Program-made: the position numbers and the translations under genes | Notes under the pieces: model-generated | The model's database searches: none | The model's input: the letters and a program-made list of their open reading frames with translations, nothing else | Told to the model about the DNA's origin: nothing | In this document: piece by piece, positions 1 through 7,420 of the stretch | How the letters are laid out: the number at the start of each line of letters is the position of its first letter | How positions within the stretch are numbered: position 1 is the first letter of the stretch | From: Streptomyces sp. WAC06614 | GTDB lineage: Bacteria; Actinomycetota; Actinomycetes; Streptomycetales; Streptomycetaceae | NCBI RefSeq assembly: GCF_003949795.1 | Contig: NZ_RPRY01000002.1 | Span: 1-64,000, forward strand | Reading direction: 5' to 3' | Length of the DNA stretch: 64,000 bases

Positions 1-20
1 CCCCCGGGCCGGCCGCCCCG

Positions 21-76
21 GCCCGGGCCGCTCCCGCCCGGGCCGCTCCCGCCCGGGCCGCTCCCGCCCGGGCCGG
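21..76. repeat. 15-bp tandem repeat at window start
   Basis: Three full copies and one partial copy of GCCCGGGCCGCTCCC run head to tail and end exactly where the stop codon of the reverse-strand phosphatase gene begins. Bases 1-20 are related GC-rich sequence. I see no coding signal in it. Confidence 0.85.
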
Positions 77-1426
77 TCACCGCCACGGCCCCGTCACCGC
101 GAAGGTGGTCCCCGGGTCGTAGGCGTTGACGTACATCGTGCGGCCGTCGGGGGCGAAGGTCACCCCGGCGAACTCGCTCCACAGCGGCGCACCCCCCGTG
201 CCGATGTCCTCGGCGGCGCGGGCCACCGGGTACACCGTGCCGCGCCGGGTCACACCGAAGACGTACTGCGCCCCGCCCCCGTCCTCGCACACCATCAGGC
301 CCCCGTCCGGGGCGAGGCAGATGTTGTCCGGGGAGTCACCGGGCAGGGTCACGTCGGTGGCCGGGCCGAAGACCACCTCCAGGCGGATCAGCCGGGCGTG
401 CGGATCGTGGAACCACACCTGCCCGAAGTGGTCGGCGACCGCCCCCTCGCGGCGGCGCGCGTAGCTGGAGACGAAGTACACCCCGCTGCCGCCCCAGTAG
501 CAGCCCTCCAGCTTCTGCGCGTGCGTGATCCCGCCCGGCCCGAAGTCCTGGAGCCGCACCGGGGTACGGGCCGCCGACGGGTCCGGCACCGGCACCCACT
601 CGACGGGCAACTCGGTGCCCGGCTCCCGCACCGCGGCCAGGTCCGCAACCCCCGGGACCCGCATGGCCTCCAGCGTGCCGCCCGCCCGCAGCGAACCGGT
701 GCCGCCCAGCGGCCGGTCCGGCAGGAAGCGGTAGAACAGCCCGAACGGCGCCACGAAGGCGTCCTCGGTCTCGTAGACGACCCCCCGGTACGGGTCCACG
801 GCCACGGCCTCGTGCGGGAACCGGCCGAGCGCGGTCAGCGGGACCGCCCCGGTGCGCAGCGGGTCGGCCGGGTCGACCTCGAAGACGTACCCGTGGTCCT
901 CGGCGTAACCGGCGGTGCCCGCCCGGTCCTCGGTCTCCTCGCAGGACAGCCAGGTGTGCCACGGGGTGCGTCCGCCCGCGCAGTTGACGGCCGTACCGGC
1001 GAGGGCCACCCGCTCCCCGGTCAGCTCGCCGCGCCCGTCGAGCGAGAGGACGGTGACCCCGCCGACGGCGTACGGGTCGTACACCAGGCCGGGGACCTTC
1101 GGGACCGGATGCGGGGCGTCGACGCGGTTCTCGTGGTTGCGGGCCAGCCGGACCCCGCCGCGCCCGGCGGGGAAGGCGGCCATGCCGTCGCAGTGGCCCG
1201 GGACCCGCCCGCCGCCGGACCACAGGGGGTCACCGGCCCGGGACAGCAGCCGGTACGAGAACCCGTCGGGCAGGTCCAGCAGCCCGTGCGGATCGGGGAC
1301 GAGCGGACCGTACCCGGGGGTGCGGCCCTGCGGCAGGGCCCTCGGCGTGCCGGCGAACAGGGCGCCCAGCGCCCCGCCGAACGCCACGGCGGCGCCCGCC
1401 AGTACCTTGCGACGGTCCACGGACAT
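77..1426 (-). CDS. PhoX-like (DUF839) Tat-exported phosphatase family protein
   Basis: A 449-aa protein of the DUF839/PhoX family, which in characterised members is a calcium/iron-dependent phosphomonoesterase acting outside the membrane. The N-terminus carries a twin-arginine signal (DRRKVLAG, Arg pair at residues 5-6, then a hydrophobic stretch ending near TPRA). Family motifs are visible in order: RNHE, NCAGGRTPWHTWLSCEE, GRFPHEA, and SPDN near the C-terminus. I start at ATG 1426 because GGGGAG lies 6 nt upstream and the Tat signal follows at once; the frame is open 29 codons further upstream but without a better site. It lies downstream of osmC on the same strand, separated by 134 nt and a hairpin, so it is probably transcribed alone. 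Function as a phosphatase is family inference; substrate unknown. Confidence 0.85.
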   Translation of the reverse strand: MSVDRRKVLAGAAVAFGGALGALFAGTPRALPQGRTPGYGPLVPDPHGLLDLPDGFSYRLLSRAGDPLWSGGGRVPGHCDGMAAFPAGRGGVRLARNHENRVDAPHPVPKVPGLVYDPYAVGGVTVLSLDGRGELTGERVALAGTAVNCAGGRTPWHTWLSCEETEDRAGTAGYAEDHGYVFEVDPADPLRTGAVPLTALGRFPHEAVAVDPYRGVVYETEDAFVAPFGLFYRFLPDRPLGGTGSLRAGGTLEAMRVPGVADLAAVREPGTELPVEWVPVPDPSAARTPVRLQDFGPGGITHAQKLEGCYWGGSGVYFVSSYARRREGAVADHFGQVWFHDPHARLIRLEVVFGPATDVTLPGDSPDNICLAPDGGLMVCEDGGGAQYVFGVTRRGTVYPVARAAEDIGTGGAPLWSEFAGVTFAPDGRTMYVNAYDPGTTFAVTGPWR

Positions 1427-1501
1427 CGGCAACTCCCCACGACGGGACAGGAGATGTGACGCCAGTCGTGGTACCACGCGGGCCGGGGGCCGCCCGGGCG
1501 A

Positions 1502-1534
1502 CGCGCGGAGCACCCGCCGGGGGCGCTCCGCGCG
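1502..1534 (-). terminator. Hairpin between osmC-like and phoX-like genes
   Basis: Arms CGCGCGGAGC (1502-1511) and GCTCCGCGCG (1525-1534) pair over 10 bp with a 13-nt loop. It lies 27 nt past the stop of the upstream reverse-strand gene. There is no U tract, as is common for Streptomyces terminators. Confidence 0.55.
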
Positions 1535-1560
1535 GCGGACGCCGCAGGTGCGGCCGGGGC

Positions 1561-1986
1561 TCAGGCCTGCTCGACGCTCAGGGTGATCGTCGTACCGGTC
1601 AGGGCCTGGCTGACCGGGCAGTTCTTCTTCGCCTCCTCGGCGGCGGCGACGAACCCGTCGTGGTCGAGGCCGGGGACCTCACCGCGGACGGTGAGGTGGA
1701 TGCCCGTGATGCCCTCGCCCGGCTGGAAGGTGACGTCGGCCTTGGTCTCCAGGCGGGTGGGCGGGGTGCCCGCGCCGGCCAGGCCGTGCGACAGCGCCAT
1801 CGAGAAGCAGCTGGAGTGGGCCGCGGCGATCAGCTCCTCGGGGCTGGTCCTGCCGTTCGGCTCCTCGGAACGGGCCGGCCAGGAGACCTCGTACGAGCCG
1901 ATGCCCGAGGAGTCGAGGTGGACGACACCCTTGCCCTTGAGCAGGTCGCCTTCCCAGATGGTGTGCGCGTGGCGGACCGTGGCCAT
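1561..1986 (-). CDS. OsmC/Ohr-family peroxiredoxin
   Basis: A 141-aa cytoplasmic protein of the OsmC/Ohr family, thiol-dependent peroxidases that reduce organic hydroperoxides. Both redox cysteines are present: Cys60 in AAHSSCFSMAL and Cys123 in KKNCPVSQAL, the spacing expected of the family. Length is normal. ATG 1986 is preceded by GAAGGGA about 7 nt upstream. The sequence HTIWEGDLLKGKG at the N-terminus and the SPEELIAAAHSSC block fit the OsmC subgroup (OsmC-type VSWPARSEEP) better than classic Ohr. It lies 70 nt downstream of the zapE stop on the same strand; no dedicated regulator (OhrR) is adjacent. Confidence 0.9.
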   Translation of the reverse strand: MATVRHAHTIWEGDLLKGKGVVHLDSSGIGSYEVSWPARSEEPNGRTSPEELIAAAHSSCFSMALSHGLAGAGTPPTRLETKADVTFQPGEGITGIHLTVRGEVPGLDHDGFVAAAEEAKKNCPVSQALTGTTITLSVEQA

Positions 1987-2056
1987 GGTGGATCCCTTCG
2001 CAGAAGAAGCGGAAACGACCGGGCACCGGCCTGCGGCCGACCCGGCGTCCCCCAAC

Positions 2057-3160
2057 CTACTGCGCCACCAGCCCCTTCGCGTCACGCGCCAGAGCGGTGA
2101 GCCGCGAGATGGCCCGGAAGTACTTCTTGCGGTAACCGCCGTTCAGCATCTCTTCACTGAACAGCCGGTCGAACGGCGCGCCCGAGGCGAGCACGGGTAT
2201 CTCCCGGTCGTACAGCCGGTCGGCGAGCACCACCAGGCGCAGCGCGGTCGACTGGTCCGGGACCGGCGTCACATCGGTCAGGCAGACCGCCGATATGCCC
2301 TCGGTCAGCGCGCCGTAGCGGCTGGGGTGCACCTTGGCCAGGTGCTCCAGCAGGCCCGGGAAGGCGTCGAAGGTCGCGCCGGGGGTGGCGTACGCGGCCT
2401 TGGCGACCTGCTCGTCGGAGTAGGGGGCCGGCGCCTCGGGCAGGCCGCGGTGGCGGTAGTCCTCGCCGTCGATGCGCAGCGGGCGGAAGTGCGCCGACAG
2501 GCCCTGGATCTCGCGGAGGAAGTCCACGGCGGCGAACCGGCCCTCGCCGAGCTTGCCGGGCAGCGTGTTGGAGGTGGCGGCGAGCGCCACGCCCTGCTCG
2601 ACGAGCTTGCTCAGCAGGCTGGAGACGAGCACGGTGTCGCCCGGGTCGTCGAGCTCGAACTCGTCGATGCACAGCAGCCGGTGCCCGCCCAGGGTCTGCA
2701 CGGTCTGCTGGAAGCCGAGCGCGCCGACCAGGTTGGTCAGCTCCACGAAGGTGCCGAAGGCCTTGAGCGAGGGCTCGGCCGGGGTGGCGTGCCAGAGCGA
2801 GGCCAGCAGGTGGGTCTTGCCGACGCCGTAGCCGCCGTCGAGGTAGACCCCGCGGGGGCCGGCCTGGGGCTTGGGGGCCCGGGAGAACCAGCGGCGCTTG
2901 CCGGCGCCCGAGGCGTGGGCCCCGCCGAGCCCGGCGGCGAAGCCGCTCAGGGTGGCGACGGCCTCGGCCTGGCTGGGCTGGTTCGGGTCCGGCCGGTACG
3001 TCTCGAAGCGCACCCCGTCGAAGCGCGGCGGCGGCACCATCTCGGCGACCAGCCGCTCGGCGGGCACATGGGGCTCGCGGGCGCACAGGGACTGCGGGCC
3101 CGCGTCGGCTATCGGACTCCGCCCGGTGGCGGAACCGGACGGGGAGAGTGAAGTCGGCAC
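2057..3160 (-). CDS. zapE: AFG1/ZapE-family AAA+ ATPase
   Basis: A 367-aa AAA+ ATPase of the AFG1/ZapE family; E. coli ZapE acts on the division ring and mitochondrial AFG1 in protein quality control. Walker A is GGYGVGKT (residues 109-116), Walker B is LLCIDEFELDD (from residue 162), and sensor-1 is ATSNTLP. The start is GTG 3160: the frame stays open far upstream, but homology-like sequence (SLCAREPHVPAERL) begins shortly after this codon, and the divergent gene begins 36 bp away at 3197. It therefore shares a very short intergenic promoter region with the RibD-like gene. The division role in Streptomyces is inference from the family. Confidence 0.88.
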   Translation of the reverse strand: MPTSLSPSGSATGRSPIADAGPQSLCAREPHVPAERLVAEMVPPPRFDGVRFETYRPDPNQPSQAEAVATLSGFAAGLGGAHASGAGKRRWFSRAPKPQAGPRGVYLDGGYGVGKTHLLASLWHATPAEPSLKAFGTFVELTNLVGALGFQQTVQTLGGHRLLCIDEFELDDPGDTVLVSSLLSKLVEQGVALAATSNTLPGKLGEGRFAAVDFLREIQGLSAHFRPLRIDGEDYRHRGLPEAPAPYSDEQVAKAAYATPGATFDAFPGLLEHLAKVHPSRYGALTEGISAVCLTDVTPVPDQSTALRLVVLADRLYDREIPVLASGAPFDRLFSEEMLNGGYRKKYFRAISRLTALARDAKGLVAQ

Positions 3161-3196
3161 AGCATTCCACTCTACGGCGCGTGGCACACTGCACCG

Positions 3197-4030
3197 ATGC
3201 GACGCCTGTTCCCTGTGACCGATCAGACACTGCCCGGCGCCATGGCCGACGACCGCGAGTGGTCGCTGGACGAGCTGGCCGAGGCCTACGCCTATCCCGA
3301 GCCGGCCGGGGACCGCGGAGCCGGAGCCGCCGGGGACGCGAGCGGCACGGCCGGGGACACCGGGGCCACGCACTGGCTGCGCGCGAACATGGTCTCCACG
3401 CTCGACGGGGCCGCCCAGCACGACGGCCGCTCGCAGCCCATCTCCAGCGAGACCGACATGCGCGTCTTCGGCACCCTGCGGGCGCTGGCGGACGTCGTGG
3501 TGGTCGGGGCCGAAACGGTTCGTCAGGAGGGCTACCGCCCGGCCCGCGCCCGGGAGGCCTTCGCCGCCCGCCGGGCGGCGGCCGGCCAGGGCCCCGCGCC
3601 CGCCATCGCGGTGGTCACGGCCGGCCTGGACCTGGACTTCTCCCTGCCGCTGTTCACCGCCCCGCTGGTGCCCACGCTGGTGGTCACCGGCGCCGGCGCC
3701 CCGTCGGACCGGGTGGCCGCGGCCACCGCGGCCGGGGCCGAGGTGGTCTTCGCGGGCGAGGGCGCGACCGTGGACCCGCAGCGGGCCGTACGGGCCCTGG
3801 CCGGGCGGGGGCTGCGGCGGCAGCTCACCGAGGGCGGCCCCCGCCTGCTGGGCCAGTTCGTGGCGGCCGGGGTGCTGGACGAGCTGTGCCTGACGGTGTC
3901 GCCGATGCTCACGGCGGGTGACGCCCAGCGCATCGCCGGAGGACCCGCGATGGCCGTGCCGGCCCGGCTCGTGCTGGCGTCCGTACTGGAAGAGGCCGGG
4001 TTCCTGTACACGAGCTACCGTCGGATCTGA
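3197..4030 (+). CDS. RibD C-terminal-like pyrimidine reductase family protein
   Basis: A 277-aa protein with the dihydrofolate-reductase-like fold of the RibD C-terminal domain (NADPH-dependent reductase of riboflavin biosynthesis and relatives). Visible motifs: ANMVSTLDGAAQHDGRS (substrate strand), DVVVVGAETVRQEGYRP, and LTEGGPRLLGQF, the glycine-rich NADPH-binding end of the fold. No deaminase domain is attached, so it is not a complete RibD. An acidic, Gly/Ala-rich insert (residues about 35-55) precedes the domain. It is divergent from zapE and followed by a small hairpin. No riboflavin genes are nearby; the substrate cannot be assigned. Confidence 0.8.
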   Translation: MRRLFPVTDQTLPGAMADDREWSLDELAEAYAYPEPAGDRGAGAAGDASGTAGDTGATHWLRANMVSTLDGAAQHDGRSQPISSETDMRVFGTLRALADVVVVGAETVRQEGYRPARAREAFAARRAAAGQGPAPAIAVVTAGLDLDFSLPLFTAPLVPTLVVTGAGAPSDRVAAATAAGAEVVFAGEGATVDPQRAVRALAGRGLRRQLTEGGPRLLGQFVAAGVLDELCLTVSPMLTAGDAQRIAGGPAMAVPARLVLASVLEEAGFLYTSYRRI

Positions 4031-4036
4031 CAAGGG

Positions 4037-4058
4037 GCGGAATTTCTCGTTCCGCTTT
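4037..4058 (+). terminator. Hairpin after RibD-like gene
   Basis: GCGGAA (4037-4042) pairs with TTCCGC (4050-4055) across a 7-nt loop and is followed by TTT. It begins 7 nt after the stop codon at 4030, a plausible weak intrinsic terminator. Confidence 0.5.
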
Positions 4059-4157
4059 GCCTCCGCTGGGCACATATACCTGGGCCGGCCCCGTGCGCAT
4101 GCGGGGCAGGATGGTTTCCGCAGGGGCCTGCACGGGCCCATGAAGGAGAGGGCGTCC

Positions 4158-4625
4158 GTGTTCACGAGCGTTTTGATGATCGAGAAGCCCCTGACATCCG
4201 TGGACGTGGACTTCGTCACCACGCTGCACGGGGACGACCCGGTCACCTTCCGCGTCCTGATGCAGCCGCGGGGCGACCAGGACCGGCTGTTGCGCGCCAT
4301 CGACGACGTCGCGCTCGGCGAGATCCCGGACGCGATCCGTGAGGGCGACGAGCCGGAGGGCGCCGAGGCCCGCGGCCCCGCCGAGCAGGCGCTCGCCCAC
4401 TCCCTGGCCGCCCTGCGCAAGCGCGGCTGCACCGCCGTCGGGGAGATCATCGAGGACCATCCGCTCGACAGGCTCAAGACCGTCGTGGAGGAGTCCGGCG
4501 CCGACGAGGTGATCGTTCTGACCGCCCCGCACTTCGTGGAGGAGTTCTTCCACCGGGACTGGGCCTCCCGGGCGCGCCACAAGGTCGGCGTTCCGGTGCT
4601 GAAGCTCTTCGCCCACAACGAATAG
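4158..4625 (+). CDS. Small conserved alpha/beta protein (often labelled indole-3-glycerol phosphate synthase)
   Basis: A 155-aa protein starting at GTG 4158, with AAGGAGAG 8 nt upstream. From memory, actinobacterial relatives are often annotated as indole-3-glycerol phosphate synthase, but the length and motifs do not fit a TIM-barrel TrpC. The C-terminal half (GADEVIVLTAPHFVEEFF...RARHKVGVPVLKLF) resembles the nucleotide-binding half of universal-stress-type alpha/beta proteins, with a VGVPVL strand at the end. No catalytic residues can be named. It sits 64 nt before murC on the same strand and may share its transcript. Function unknown. Confidence 0.75.
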   Translation: MFTSVLMIEKPLTSVDVDFVTTLHGDDPVTFRVLMQPRGDQDRLLRAIDDVALGEIPDAIREGDEPEGAEARGPAEQALAHSLAALRKRGCTAVGEIIEDHPLDRLKTVVEESGADEVIVLTAPHFVEEFFHRDWASRARHKVGVPVLKLFAHNE

Positions 4626-4689
4626 GCTGGGCCCGCACAGCTCCACCGTGCACCGTCCGACCCTTCGTCTCGATCCTGGAGCACCCCGT

Positions 4690-6084
4690 ATGACGCCCGG
4701 CCTGCCGACCGCCATGGACCGCCCGCACTTCATCGGCATCGGCGGCGCCGGGATGTCCGGGATCGCCAAGATCCTGGCCCAGCGCGGCGCCCTCGTCGCC
4801 GGCAGCGACGCCCGGGACTCCGAGACCGCCCAGGCGCTGCGCGCCCACGGCGCCACGGTCCACATCGGGCACGCCGCCGGCCACCTCGCCGACGACGCCA
4901 CCTGCGTCGTCGTCTCCAGCGCCATCCGCGCCGACAACCCGGAGCTGGCCCGCGCCGCCGAGCTGGGCGTGCCCGTGGTCCACCGCTCCGACGCGCTGGC
5001 CGGCCTGATGCAGGGCCTGCGGCCCATCGCCGTGGCCGGCACGCACGGCAAGACCACCACCACCTCGATGCTGGCGGTCTCCCTCTCCGCCCTGGGCCTG
5101 GACCCCTCGTACGCCATCGGCGGCGACCTCGACGCCCCCGGCTCCAACGCCCACCACGGCACCGGCGACATCTTCGTGGCCGAGGCGGACGAGAGCGACC
5201 GCAGCTTCCACAAGTACGACCCGCAGGTCGCGATCATCCTCAACGCCGAGCTCGACCACCACGCGAACTACGCCTCGATGGACGAGATCTACGAGTCCTT
5301 CGAGACCTTCGTCGGCAAGGTCGTCCCCGGGGGCACCCTGGTCGTCGCCGCCGACCAGGAGGGCGCCGCCGAGATCGCCGCCCGGGTCGCCGGCAAGGAG
5401 GACCTGAACGTCGTCACCTACGGCGAGTCCGAGAAGTCCGACGTCCGCATCCTGGCCGTCACCCCGCGCGGCCTGACCAGCGAGGTCCGCGTCGACATCG
5501 CCGGCCGCGAGATCGTCTTCACCGTCTCCGTCCCGGGCCGCCACTACGCGCACAACGCCGTCGCCGCCCTGGCCGCCGGCGTCGCCCTGGGCGTCCCGGC
5601 CGAGGACCTGGCCGCCGCCCTCGGCAAGTACACCGGCGTCAAGCGCCGCCTCCAGCTCAAGGGCGAGGCCGCCGGGGTCCAGGTCATCGACTCCTACGCG
5701 CACCACCCCACCGAGATGACCGCCGACCTGGAGGCCATCCGCGGCGCCGCCGCCGACTCCCGGATCCTGGTCCTCTTCCAGCCCCACCTGTTCTCCCGCA
5801 CCCAGGAGCTCGGTACGGAGATGGGCCAGGCCCTGGCCCTCGCCGACGCCTCCGTGGTCCTGGACATCTACCCGGCCCGCGAGGACCCGGTCCCCGGCGT
5901 CACCAGCGAGATCATCATCGCCGCGGCCCGGGCGGCCGGCGCCGACGTCACCGCCGAGCACGACAAGGCGGCGGCGGCCGGGGTGATCGCGGGAATGGCC
6001 AAGCCCGGTGATCTCGTTCTCACCATGGGCGCGGGAGACGTCACGGACATCGGTCCGCAGATCCTCGCGCACCTGTCGCACTGA
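4690..6084 (+). CDS. murC: UDP-N-acetylmuramate--L-alanine ligase
   Basis: MurC, 464 aa, adds L-alanine to UDP-MurNAc in cytoplasmic peptidoglycan precursor synthesis using ATP. The N-terminal nucleotide-sugar loop is GIGGAGMSGIAK, the P-loop is GTHGKTTTT, and the central domain has AEADESDRSF and DHHANY. The C-terminal domain shows YAHHPTE and the HLFSRT block typical of MurC. ATG 4690 is chosen for the TGGAG 9-12 nt upstream; a start at 4648 lacks a site. It lies outside any division-cell-wall cluster and is followed 25 nt later by msrB, probably on one transcript. Confidence 0.97.
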   Translation: MTPGLPTAMDRPHFIGIGGAGMSGIAKILAQRGALVAGSDARDSETAQALRAHGATVHIGHAAGHLADDATCVVVSSAIRADNPELARAAELGVPVVHRSDALAGLMQGLRPIAVAGTHGKTTTTSMLAVSLSALGLDPSYAIGGDLDAPGSNAHHGTGDIFVAEADESDRSFHKYDPQVAIILNAELDHHANYASMDEIYESFETFVGKVVPGGTLVVAADQEGAAEIAARVAGKEDLNVVTYGESEKSDVRILAVTPRGLTSEVRVDIAGREIVFTVSVPGRHYAHNAVAALAAGVALGVPAEDLAAALGKYTGVKRRLQLKGEAAGVQVIDSYAHHPTEMTADLEAIRGAAADSRILVLFQPHLFSRTQELGTEMGQALALADASVVLDIYPAREDPVPGVTSEIIIAAARAAGADVTAEHDKAAAAGVIAGMAKPGDLVLTMGAGDVTDIGPQILAHLSH

Positions 6085-6109
6085 ACCGAGGGAGCGGGAG
6101 ACACACGCC

Positions 6110-6529
6110 ATGGCGTACGAAGTGGAGAAGACCGACGAGCAGTGGCAGGCGGAGCTGACCCCCTCCGAGTACCAGGTCCTGCGCCTGGCCGGCACCGAGC
6201 CCGCCTTCCGCGGTGAGTACACCGACACCAAGACGGTCGGCACCTACGCGTGCCGCGCCTGCGGCGCGGAGCTGTTCCGCTCCGAGACCAAGTTCGACTC
6301 GCACTGTGGCTGGCCGTCCTTCTTCGACCCGAAGGACTCCGACGCGGTCGAGCTCCTCGCCGACACCTCGCACGGCATGGTCCGCACGGAGGTCCGCTGC
6401 GCCCGCTGCGGCTCCCACCTGGGCCATGTCTTCGAGGGCGAGGGCTACGGCACGCCCACGGACCAGCGGTACTGCATCAACAGCATCTCGCTGCGGCTGA
6501 CGCCGGACTCCGACGCCGCCGGGGCCTGA
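6110..6529 (+). CDS. msrB: Peptide-methionine (R)-S-oxide reductase
   Basis: MsrB, 139 aa, reduces the R-form of methionine sulfoxide in proteins. Two CxxC zinc pairs are present (Cys48/51 in CRACG and Cys97/100 in CARCG), the structural zinc site of the family. The catalytic cysteine is Cys122 in QRYCINS and the substrate pocket motif is CGWPSFFDP (residues 66-74). A GGGAG ribosome site precedes ATG 6110. The gene follows murC by 25 nt and is closed by a strong hairpin at 6545-6585. Confidence 0.96.
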   Translation: MAYEVEKTDEQWQAELTPSEYQVLRLAGTEPAFRGEYTDTKTVGTYACRACGAELFRSETKFDSHCGWPSFFDPKDSDAVELLADTSHGMVRTEVRCARCGSHLGHVFEGEGYGTPTDQRYCINSISLRLTPDSDAAGA

Positions 6530-6544
6530 CCCCTACGACGCCCC

Positions 6545-6585
6545 GCGCGGGGCCCGGCCGCCGAGGCGGCACCCGGGCCCCGCGC
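6545..6585. terminator. Bidirectional hairpin between convergent genes
   Basis: GCGCGGGGCCCGG (6545-6557) pairs perfectly with CCGGGCCCCGCGC (6573-6585), 13 bp with a 15-nt loop. It follows msrB by 15 nt and also lies beyond the stop of the convergent reverse-strand gene ending at 6711. The rest of the gap (6590-6710) holds two diverged direct copies of a GCCGAGGCCGG...GGCAGGGCCGG sequence; the second copy overlaps the 3' end of the next gene. Confidence 0.7.
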
Positions 6586-6710
6586 GAGCGGGGGCGCCGA
6601 GGCCGGGCCGGGCACTTAGGCCGGGCGGCCGGGCGGGCGCCGAGGCCGGGTCGGGTCGGTCCGGCAGGGCCGGTCAGTCCGGCCGGGCCGGGCGCCGAGG
6701 CCGGATCGGG

Positions 6711-7139
6711 TCAGTCCGGCAGGGCCGGCGCGAGGCCGAGCTGCGCCAGCACGGTCAGCGCGTCGAAGTACACCCGCTCGCAGACGAGTTCCCGGCCCTC
6801 GAAGAGGAACAGGGCCAGCATCCGGCACCTGAAGGACCGCCCGGTGGGCGGGAACCCGTACAGCTCGCCGAGGTGCGTGCCGTGCAGGTCGAACTCGACC
6901 ACCACGGCGTCGTCGGCATGGCGCAGCGAGACGAGGTCGTTGCGCTGGTCGGGGAAGGCCGCCCGGGTGGCCCGGTAGTAGGCGGCCACCTCGGCCGGTC
7001 CGTCGTACACCCGGCCGCCCGCGACGATCTCGTACCGGGGGTGGGTGGCGAAGGTCCGGAGCGTGGCGTCGAACGCGTGCCGGTTCTCGCTCTCCATGTG
7101 CTCCCGCACCAGTGCCTCGCGCTCGGCCCTGTCCGTCAT
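6711..7139 (-). CDS. SnoaL/NTF2-like fold protein
   Basis: A 142-aa protein of the NTF2-like/SnoaL superfamily. The pattern YEIVAGGRVYDGPAEVAAYYRATRAAFPD followed by strands VVVEFDLHGTHLGELYGFPPTGRSFRCRM is typical of these small ligand-binding or isomerase-like proteins. ATG 7139 is preceded by CGGAGAGG. It is divergent from the conservon (281-nt gap) and convergent to msrB. No partner enzyme or cluster suggests a substrate, so it stays a fold-level call. Confidence 0.8.
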   Translation of the reverse strand: MTDRAEREALVREHMESENRHAFDATLRTFATHPRYEIVAGGRVYDGPAEVAAYYRATRAAFPDQRNDLVSLRHADDAVVVEFDLHGTHLGELYGFPPTGRSFRCRMLALFLFEGRELVCERVYFDALTVLAQLGLAPALPD

Positions 7140-7420
7140 CCGCTCCGCCTCTCCGGGACGCCGTGTCACTGTTCCTACGCGCGGGGGCGGGCGGCGGTTC
7201 AACGCGCGGCGCTTCGACGGCGGCGCCCCGTGTCGCCCGGCTCGGTGGCACGCGCGGCGCCCCGTGCCGCCCGTGCCGCCGCACGTTCCTCCGTGGTTCT
7301 CGCCGATTTCGCCGTGGCCATGTCGGGTTCGGCCATGGCTGGATATGATCAGCCCCTTCGCAAGGACGTTCTCCCGCCTGCCGTCCGTTCCCTGCCGCTC
7401 CCGAGGACCGATGTCTGCCG